The translations under genes and the position numbers were made by a program. 27,081 bases of DNA from DATFLL01 sp035267785 (GTDB lineage Bacteria > Pseudomonadota > Gammaproteobacteria > DATFLL01): NCBI GenBank assembly GCA_035267785.1, contig DATFLL010000005.1, positions 1 through 27,081 of the forward strand, read 5' to 3'. This document shows, piece by piece, positions 22,001-27,081 of this stretch; position 1 is the first letter of the stretch; the number at the start of each line of letters is the position of its first letter. A model generated the notes under the pieces. That model worked only from the letters and a program-made list of their open reading frames with translations, was not told the origin of the DNA and ran no database searches.

Positions 22001-23044
22001 TCATGGTGCTGGATTAGGATACAGCTCGTGAATGTGTTCGATGTCGGCGAGTACGCCGTCGGACAACGTCACGTCGATGCTGGCGATGTTGGCCTTGAGC
22101 TGTTCCAGACTGGTGGCGCCCACGATCGTGCTGGTGACGAAGGGTCGCGTGTTGACGTAGGCCAGCGCCATCTGCGCCGGGTCCAGGCCGTGATCCTGGG
22201 CCAGCTCCACATAGCGCTCGGTGGCGGCCACGGCGTTCGGACCGCTGTAGCGCGTGTAGTCGGGAAACAGTGTCAGGCGTGCTCCGGCCGGCTGGGCCCC
22301 GTCCAGGTACTTGCCGGAGAGCACGCCGAAGGCGAGCGGCGAGTAGGCCAGCAGCCCGGCCTGCTCGCGAATGGAGACTTCGGCCAGGCCAATCTCGTAG
22401 GTCCGGTTGAGCAGGCTGTAGGGGTTTTGCACGCTGACCACGCGCGGCAATCCCAGGCGCTCGGCGGTCTCGATAAAGCTCATGACGCCCCAGGGCGTCT
22501 CGTTGGACAGCCCGATGTGGCGCACCTTGCCGGCCTTGACCAGATCGTCGAGGACCGTCAGCGTCTCCTCGATGGGCACGGGCCGGTCGTTGGGATCGTG
22601 CTCGTAGCCGAGGCGGCCGAAGAAGTTGGTCTTGCGGTCCGGCCAATGCAGTTGATACAGGTCGAGATAGTCGGTCTGCAGCCGGCGCAGGCTGGCGTCG
22701 AGGGCCGCCTCGATGTTCTTGCGGTCCAGGCGCGCCTTGCCGCCGCGGATATGCGGCAGCCAGTCCTCGGAAGGCCCGACGACCTTGCTCGCGAGCACCA
22801 CGCGGTTGCGCGTGCCGCGCTGCTTGAGCCATGTGCCGATGTACTCCTCGGTGCGCCCCTGCGTCTCGCCGCTGGGCGGAACGGCGTAGAGCTCGGCAGT
22901 GTCGATGAAGTTGACGCCCGCCTCCAGCGCGTAGTCGAGCTGCTCGTGGGCCTCGGCTTCGGTGTTCTGTTGGCCCCAGGTCATGGTACCCAGGCAGATC
23001 ACGCTGACATCGATATCCGTCTGGCCGAGTCGTCGGTACTCCAT
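22001..23044 (-). CDS. tas: NADP(H)-dependent aldo-keto reductase, Tas type
   Basis: 347 residues; AGGAGG lies ten bases upstream of the ATG. It opens MEYRRLGQTDIDVSVICLGTMTWGQQNTEAEAHEQLDYALEAGVNFIDTAELYAVPP, closely matching E. coli Tas in both sequence and spacing. It contains the AKR catalytic tetrad (Asp and Tyr in DTAELY, Lys in LASKVVG, His in LHWPDR), the family-specific NPYSLLNRTYE and the NADP-binding end ATSLEQLKANI. It ends PNPAP, as Tas ends in YPAP. Expected reaction: NADPH-dependent reduction of aldehydes or ketones; the physiological substrate is unknown. The FIST gene lies 70 bp upstream on the same strand, so an operon is likely. Confidence 0.92.
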   Translation of the reverse strand: MEYRRLGQTDIDVSVICLGTMTWGQQNTEAEAHEQLDYALEAGVNFIDTAELYAVPPSGETQGRTEEYIGTWLKQRGTRNRVVLASKVVGPSEDWLPHIRGGKARLDRKNIEAALDASLRRLQTDYLDLYQLHWPDRKTNFFGRLGYEHDPNDRPVPIEETLTVLDDLVKAGKVRHIGLSNETPWGVMSFIETAERLGLPRVVSVQNPYSLLNRTYEIGLAEVSIREQAGLLAYSPLAFGVLSGKYLDGAQPAGARLTLFPDYTRYSGPNAVAATERYVELAQDHGLDPAQMALAYVNTRPFVTSTIVGATSLEQLKANIASIDVTLSDGVLADIEHIHELYPNPAP

Positions 23045-23114
23045 CGTTATTGGTCCTCCTACATTGGATGCGGCCGCGCCGAGGGTCGCGGTGCAGTCGT
23101 GCGGTCCGCGCGGG

Positions 23115-24206
23115 TTATTGAAACAGGGTCAGGACGCCGGTGTAACCGTAGAGTCGGTTGCCGGAGATCTCGCCGTTTGCATAGAAGCCGACCAGCGGCA
23201 CATCGCCCAGGGCGTCCGCGATCAGGCCCAGCTCCTCGGAGTCATCGCCAAACAGGCTGCGGCCGCGTCCGATGCAGCTGTAATACACGGCGCCCTTGGC
23301 CGGGCCTTGCAGGCGCGACTTGAGGTCTTCGACCATGCGCTGCAGATCCTCGACGGCGGTCTGGCCGTCGCGTCGGCAGAACATGATGGGTTCGCCGTCG
23401 TGGAGCTGGTCGCCGACGGCGAGCAGGCGATTGTTCGGGTCGATGCCGATGAGGTTGCGTACCAGGTAGTCGCCGGTGTCGGTGCCGCGCACCGGAAATC
23501 CCGCGAAGATGTAGCCGGCGACGCGGCTCAGATCGCGGGCCAGGATCTCGCCGATGTCCTCGTAGAACACATCCAGGGCGGGGCGGTCATCGATGCGCAC
23601 GGCGATGTTGCGCTGGCACTCGGTGACCTCATGTACGGCGCTGATCGGCGTGCAGCCCTGCGTCAGGCCGGTGACCAACGAGACGTCGCCGTCGAGTATT
23701 ACCCCGGAGAGCTGGCCTTCGGTGATCTCGTCGGCGACCTGGTAGAAATATGTGTCGGAGGAGGTCAGGCCCCCGATCAGAAAGCCGTTGCCCAGGCGCT
23801 CGGGCAGCCCTTCAATCAGCCCGGGCAGCTGACCGTTGCGCGGGTCGCCGTGCACGATAGCCACTCGCACCCCGTCCGTCTCGGCGCCTGGCAGGTCCTC
23901 CTCGCCGTGGATGATGGTGAAGGAGTCCGGAGGCAAGGCACCGACCATCACGGCCAGCGCGGGCGCATCGTAGTATTCGCGCTCGTTGGCGCAGATCCCC
24001 ATCCCGACGGTGCCGACCCAGTGCTCGACGCCCGTGTGTTCCTTGAGCAGGCGCAGCATGCCGGCCAGGTCGGCGGCGCATTCGTCGGTCGCGTAGACAA
24101 AGCCGATATTGGCCTCGCCGGGCACCTCGCCGAGCTGTGCCAGGCACGACATGAGCGCTTCCTGGCTGTGGGTTGCGCTGGCGTGGGCGACGAGAAATCG
24201 GTCCAT
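23115..24206 (-). CDS. FIST domain sensory protein
   Basis: 363 residues. The N-terminal FIST_N part spans about 20-200 (ANIGFVYATDECAADLAGMLRLLKEHTG, GTVGMGICANEREYYDAPALAVMVGAL, FLIGGLTSSDTYFYQVADEITEGQLSGVIL). The FIST_C part spans about 205-350 (TPISAVHEVTECQRNIAVRIDDRPALDVFYEDIGE, YLVRNLIGIDPNNRLLAVGDQLHDGEPIMFCRRD, GAVYYSCIGRGRSLFG, VPLVGFYANGEISG, GYTGVLTLF). FIST proteins are predicted small-ligand sensors, sometimes tied to methyl-accepting or GGDEF outputs. No output domain is present here, so the partner is unknown. It probably heads a two-gene operon with the Tas-type reductase. Confidence 0.9.
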   Translation of the reverse strand: MDRFLVAHASATHSQEALMSCLAQLGEVPGEANIGFVYATDECAADLAGMLRLLKEHTGVEHWVGTVGMGICANEREYYDAPALAVMVGALPPDSFTIIHGEEDLPGAETDGVRVAIVHGDPRNGQLPGLIEGLPERLGNGFLIGGLTSSDTYFYQVADEITEGQLSGVILDGDVSLVTGLTQGCTPISAVHEVTECQRNIAVRIDDRPALDVFYEDIGEILARDLSRVAGYIFAGFPVRGTDTGDYLVRNLIGIDPNNRLLAVGDQLHDGEPIMFCRRDGQTAVEDLQRMVEDLKSRLQGPAKGAVYYSCIGRGRSLFGDDSEELGLIADALGDVPLVGFYANGEISGNRLYGYTGVLTLFQ

Positions 24207-24382
24207 GGGGGCCTCTTGGGAACAGTCTGGGGGTGGTCGCGGCGGTGAGGCCCTACTATAACGCGCCTGGGCCTGTGAAATAACCCTCGGCTTGGCAGGG
24301 GTGATAGCTCACCCGAGGCGGGCGAGGCGATGTATAATAACGTTTTCGTTCATCCACTCGTATTCCGGATTGCATTTCTCCC

Positions 24383-24835
24383 GTGTTGTGGCCCTTTCGA
24401 AAACGCCGTCCCGATGCGCAGCAGCGCTTTCTCGAACGCTTCGCCGGTCGCGTGCTCATCGTGCACGAAGGGCTGCCCGGTGACTGGCTGGAGGAGCTGT
24501 TCAAGATACCCGGCGGGGCGGGGTATTTTCGTGTCGACGCACGCCGCCACCCCGAGGGCCGACCGACGCCCGTCGAGTGGTTGGTGCACGAATATGTTTT
24601 GCCGCTCGAGTTGCCCTTGCCCGTGCTGCTCAGCGTCAGCGGCGAAGTCGTTCGCGTGCGCCACCTGACCGACCGCGGTCAGCCGCGCCACCCGAGCGAC
24701 ATCGCCTGGATGCTCGATGAGATCGACACGCGCCATCACGCCGTGCTGAAACCGCAGGGCGAGGGGTTTAGCGTCGAGCGCGTGCTTGCCGTCGAGGACA
24801 ACGCGGTGGAAACGCCGTACGGGTTTTCCCTGTGA
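24383..24835 (+). CDS. Hypothetical protein of unknown family
   Basis: 150 residues from GTG 24383 (MLWPFRKRRPDAQQRFLERFAGRVLIVHEGLPGDWLEELF). I do not recognise it. It has a basic, aromatic N-terminus, no signal peptide or membrane segment, a central hydrophobic strand-like region (LEELPLPVLLSVSGEVVRVRHL type), and an acidic helix (PSDIAWMLDEIDTRHHAVLKPQGEGF). Codon usage looks native, and the gene sits between the FIST gene (divergent) and rimO, whose start is 60 bp downstream on the same strand, so it may be co-transcribed with rimO. TATAAT at 24333-24338 could be the -10 of its promoter, but no -35 of correct spacing is present. There is no clear ribosome site at the GTG. Confidence 0.7.
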   Translation: MLWPFRKRRPDAQQRFLERFAGRVLIVHEGLPGDWLEELFKIPGGAGYFRVDARRHPEGRPTPVEWLVHEYVLPLELPLPVLLSVSGEVVRVRHLTDRGQPRHPSDIAWMLDEIDTRHHAVLKPQGEGFSVERVLAVEDNAVETPYGFSL

Positions 24836-24895
24836 CCGCGAGACCGTTCGTCAACCGATTCCGTGCGCACTCCGCACGCGGGTCTGAGTAAGCCG

Positions 24896-26221
24896 ATGCC
24901 ACAACCGCCCGCCAATATCGGTTTCGTCAGCCTGGGCTGTCCCAAGGCCACCGTCGATTCCGAGCGTATCCTCACCCAGCTGCGCGCCGAGGGCTATGCC
25001 ATCGTGCCCGACTACGAGCGTGCCGATCTGGTCGTGGTCAACACCTGTGGTTTTATCGACGCCGCCGTCGACGAATCGCTCGATGCGATCGGCGAAGCGC
25101 TGAGCGAAAACGGCAAGGTGATCGTCACCGGCTGTCTGGGTGCCAAGGGCGATATCGTGCGCCAGACCCATCCGCAGGTCCTGGCCGTGACCGGACCGCA
25201 CGCGACCGAAGAGGTTCTGTCCGCGATCCACTCGCACCTGCCGCCGAGTCACGACCCCTACACCAGCCTCGTGCCGCCGGGCGGCATCAAGCTCACGCCG
25301 CGTCACTACGCCTATCTGAAGATCAGCGAGGGCTGCAATCACCGCTGCACCTTTTGCATCATCCCCGCGCTGCGCGGGGACCTGGTCAGCCGGCCGGTGG
25401 GCGAGGTCATGCACGAGGCGGAAAGCCTCGTCGGCGCCGGCGTGCGCGAGCTGCTGGTCGTCTCCCAGGACACCAGCGCCTACGGCGTGGACATCAAATA
25501 CCGCACGGGCTTTTGGTCGGGCCGGCCGCTCAAAACCCGCATGACCGAGCTGGCCGACGCGCTCGGAGGGCTCGGCGCCTGGGTGCGACTGCACTATGTC
25601 TATCCCTATCCGCACGTCGACGAGGTCATCCCGCTGATGGCCGAGGGACGCGTGCTGCCTTACCTGGACATTCCGCTGCAGCATGCCAGCCGCGCCGTGC
25701 TCAAGGCCATGAAGCGCCCCGCCGATGCCGAGAACGTCCTGCGCCGTATCGAGGCCTGGCGAAACGTCTGTCCGGACATCACGCTGCGCAGCACCTTCAT
25801 CGTCGGCTTCCCGGGCGAGACCGAGGCGGACTTCGAAGAGTTGCTCGACTTCCTGCGCGCCGCGCGTCTGGACCGCGTCGGTGCCTTCGCCTACTCGCCC
25901 GTCGAGGGCGCGCGCGCCAACGAGCTGCCCGGTGCCGTGCCCGAGGAAGTGAAAGAAGAACGCCTGGAGCGCTTCATGGAAGTGCAGGCTGCGATCAGTG
26001 CCGAGAAACTGCAGGCCAAGGTCGGCCGGCAGATGACAGTAATCGTCGACGGACACACCGAAGACGGCGACGCAATTGCACGCGGGCCTTCCGACGCACC
26101 CGAGATCGACGGCGTCGTCGTGGTCGAGGACGCCGCGGACCTGCCCGTCGGGGAATTCGCCGAGGTCGAGATCGTCGACGCCGACGAGCATGATCTATTC
26201 GCCGTGAGGCGTGAGGCGTGA
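24896..26221 (+). CDS. rimO: Ribosomal protein S12 methylthiotransferase RimO
   Basis: 441 residues from ATG 24896 (GTG 24863 is possible). The UPF0004 domain binds one iron-sulfur cluster through C15 (GFVSLGCPKATVDSERILTQLR), C51 (NTCGFIDAA) and C80 (TGCLGAKGD). The radical-SAM cluster is bound by C147, C151 and C154 (EGCNHRCTFCIIP). TFIVGFPGETEADFEELLDFL and a C-terminal TRAM domain (about 375-440) complete the enzyme. VSLGCPKATVDSE, LRGDLVSRP and the PLQHAS stretch distinguish RimO from MiaB. It adds a methylthio group to the conserved aspartate of ribosomal protein S12. The final codons (A-V-R-R-E-A-stop) are written by the heptamer repeat GTGAGGC, so the native C-terminus may have been modified by repeat insertion. 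Confidence 0.95.
   Translation: MPQPPANIGFVSLGCPKATVDSERILTQLRAEGYAIVPDYERADLVVVNTCGFIDAAVDESLDAIGEALSENGKVIVTGCLGAKGDIVRQTHPQVLAVTGPHATEEVLSAIHSHLPPSHDPYTSLVPPGGIKLTPRHYAYLKISEGCNHRCTFCIIPALRGDLVSRPVGEVMHEAESLVGAGVRELLVVSQDTSAYGVDIKYRTGFWSGRPLKTRMTELADALGGLGAWVRLHYVYPYPHVDEVIPLMAEGRVLPYLDIPLQHASRAVLKAMKRPADAENVLRRIEAWRNVCPDITLRSTFIVGFPGETEADFEELLDFLRAARLDRVGAFAYSPVEGARANELPGAVPEEVKEERLERFMEVQAAISAEKLQAKVGRQMTVIVDGHTEDGDAIARGPSDAPEIDGVVVVEDAADLPVGEFAEVEIVDADEHDLFAVRREA
26204..26221. repeat. Heptamer repeat forming the 3' end of rimO
   Basis: The bases GTGAGGC, GTGAGGC, GTGA occur in tandem at the end of the rimO frame. They encode the last residues VRREA and the TGA stop, and are the same heptamer seen at 15875, 18290, 19117 and 26294. 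Confidence 0.6.
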
Positions 26222-26293
26222 GCCGAAGCTAGCTACCGTCGGATCCGAACGCAAAGTGCGCAGAGACGCAAAGTGCGCAGAGAAAAGCCGATT

Positions 26294-26406
26294 AATGCGT
26301 GAGTGGTGAGGTGCTAGGCGCGAGGCGCCGCACCGTCGATCGGTCTTCGGGCGATTCATGCGGCTTCCGCACGGCGGGCCCGCGGCATTGGACTGCGGCG
26401 CTCTGG
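26294..26406. repeat. 113-bp direct repeat, copy 1
   Basis: It begins with four heptamer units (GTGAGTG, GTGAGGT, GCTAGGC, GCGAGGC) and continues with about 80 bp including CGCACCGTCGAT and GGCGGGCCCGCGGCATTGG. Copy 2 (26458-26570) has the same length and differs at five positions, so the period is 164 bp. A third, truncated start is seen near 26620. No coding function is apparent. Confidence 0.85.
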
Positions 26407-26457
26407 GAGGAATCGCAGAGGACGCAGAGATGCGGTGGGCGCAGAGAACAATCAATC

Positions 26458-26570
26458 AATGCGTGAGGGGTGAGGTGCCAGGCGTGAGGCGCCGCACCGT
26501 CGATCAGTCTTCGGGCGATTCATGCGGCTTCCGCACGGCGGGCCCGCGGCATTGGACTCCGGCGCTCTGG
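26458..26570. repeat. 113-bp direct repeat, copy 2
   Basis: Same length as copy 1 with five substitutions, three of them within the heptamer units. It is followed by a CGCAGAGG/CGCAAAG array and a truncated start of a third unit. Confidence 0.85.
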
Positions 26571-26734
26571 AAAGAAACGCAGAGGACGCACAGACGCAAA
26601 GGGCGCAGAGAAAAGTCAATTAATGCGCGAGGGGGGCGGTGAGCTGATTCGCGTGTATGAGGCGCCTCTTCAATCCCCTTCGACGCAGCCGAGTACCGCA
26701 GGACTGGAACGACTAACCTTCGTTGAATGAAGGG

Positions 26735-26834
26735 TCCCTTCCCCCACAGGGGGAAGGACAGGATGAGGGGATCGAAACAACCCATCGAATCTCACCCCTC
26801 ACCCTGGCCCTCTCCCCCCGTTTGTGGGAGAGGG
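26735..26834. repeat. REP-like paired hairpins
   Basis: CCTTCCCCC-ACA-GGGGGAAGG (26737-26757) and CCCTCTCCC...GGGAGAGGG (26808-26834) are two hairpins. Facing segments GGATGAGGGG and CCCCTCACCC between them are themselves inverted. The CCTCACCCTGGCCCTCTCC word is a frequent intergenic repeat in proteobacteria. Confidence 0.6.
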
Positions 26835-26988
26835 AACGGTTTGCGGAGCTGTGCGGGCTGCCGCCCGTCGGGTGGAGTCCTTAATTTGCAGCCGCTCGCT
26901 GGCAGCGCGAAGGAGCGGTTATCGCCTTATTGCCAACCGACACGTCCGAGGCGCAGGTGCGGTCGCCTCACCCCTCACGTAGCCTTTT

Positions 26989-27081
26989 CTGCCAACTGCC
27001 AACTGCCAACTGCCAACTGCCAACTGCCAACTGCCACCTGCCAACTGCCAACTGCCAACTGCCAACTGCCACCTGCCACCT
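26989..27081. repeat. Tandem heptamer array CTGCCAA, running off the window
   Basis: About 13 head-to-tail copies of CTGCCAA, with occasional CTGCCAC, occupy the last 93 bases and continue beyond the window edge. Just upstream, CCTCACCCCTCACG (26976-26989 region) is the other heptamer family in inverted orientation. No ORF or RNA gene is visible between 26641 and 27081. Confidence 0.9.

Larger units (their letters stand above)
26250..26616. repeat. Short CGCAGAGA/CGCAAAG tandem arrays
   Basis: Arrays of 8- to 9-bp units built on CGCAAAG and CGCAGAGA occur three times (26250-26284, about 26414-26447 and about 26577-26612). They lie before, between and after the two 113-bp direct repeats. Units alternate, giving a period near 17 bp. 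Confidence 0.6.

Noticed and set aside
22028..23323. Long forward frame antisense to the Tas-type gene
   Set aside because: Shadow of the aldo-keto reductase and FIST genes; low-complexity Gly/Ala/Val/Arg composition with no ribosome site.
24851..26191. Long open frame antisense to rimO
   Set aside because: Lies entirely over a confident RimO gene; long antisense frames are expected with this G+C-rich codon usage, and it has no recognisable domain.
26358..26785. Small frames in the region after rimO
   Set aside because: They read through the 113-bp direct repeats and the short-unit arrays; repeated sequence explains them better than coding.
26989..27081. Possible CRISPR array
   Set aside because: The repeats are 7 bp and contiguous, with no unique spacers between them, and no cas gene is in the window.

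Overview
The window is G+C-rich bacterial chromosome with about 26 confident protein genes. There is no rRNA, tRNA, insertion sequence, phage or CRISPR array that I can see. The gene families (PA2779/PA2778 pair, YfaZ-type outer-membrane protein, Tas-type aldo-keto reductase, RimO, HU, YfcE-type phosphoesterase) point to a gammaproteobacterium. A Chromatiales/Ectothiorhodospiraceae-like host is my guess from style and composition only. Most genes are housekeeping or conserved-hypothetical, arranged as singletons and short operons on both strands.

Layout. 1-2100: end of a beta-CASP metallo-beta-lactamase RNA hydrolase, a protein built of glycine-spaced five-residue repeats, and two small reverse-strand genes (DUF2452 type and an 80-residue ferredoxin-fold-like protein). 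2100-7600: a membrane-anchored thioredoxin-like protein with a possible leader peptide, a Ycf46-type AAA+ ATPase, and a convergent pair of membrane/TPR proteins (zinc finger + membrane + TPR, and rhomboid protease + TPR) whose 3' ends overlap. 7800-11900: a double cyclic-nucleotide-binding-domain protein, the PA2779/PA2778 pair with an intrinsic terminator embedded in the start of the second gene, and two outer-membrane beta-barrel proteins. 11900-15900: CBS-domain protein, HAD hydrolase, HU with a histone-H1-like tail, YfcE-type phosphoesterase plus YjbQ, NTF2/SnoaL-like protein and a small Rieske protein. 16000-19100: glutathione transferase, HDOD protein and a QueC-like protein with an altered PP-loop, all on the reverse strand. 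19300-22000: a degenerate MBL-like protein, a CNB-CNB-rhodanese fusion and a HIT protein. 22000-26221: Tas-type reductase and FIST protein, an unassigned 150-residue protein, and RimO.

The most unusual content is not a protein. From 15.8 kb to the end, most of the longer intergenic gaps, and one gene end, carry tandem 7-bp repeats in at least three related sequence families (GTGAGGN, GGCAGTY/AACTGCC, RCGAGTW). They are often arranged as inverted arrays or placed on either side of a GC-rich hairpin. One array supplies the last codons and stop of rimO. The final 860 bp is a gene-free block of these heptamers, 8/9-bp CGCAGAGA/CGCAAAG arrays, a 113-bp direct repeat and REP-like hairpins. Apart from one REP-like hairpin and two heptamer-like units at the thioredoxin start, the first 15.8 kb lacks them.
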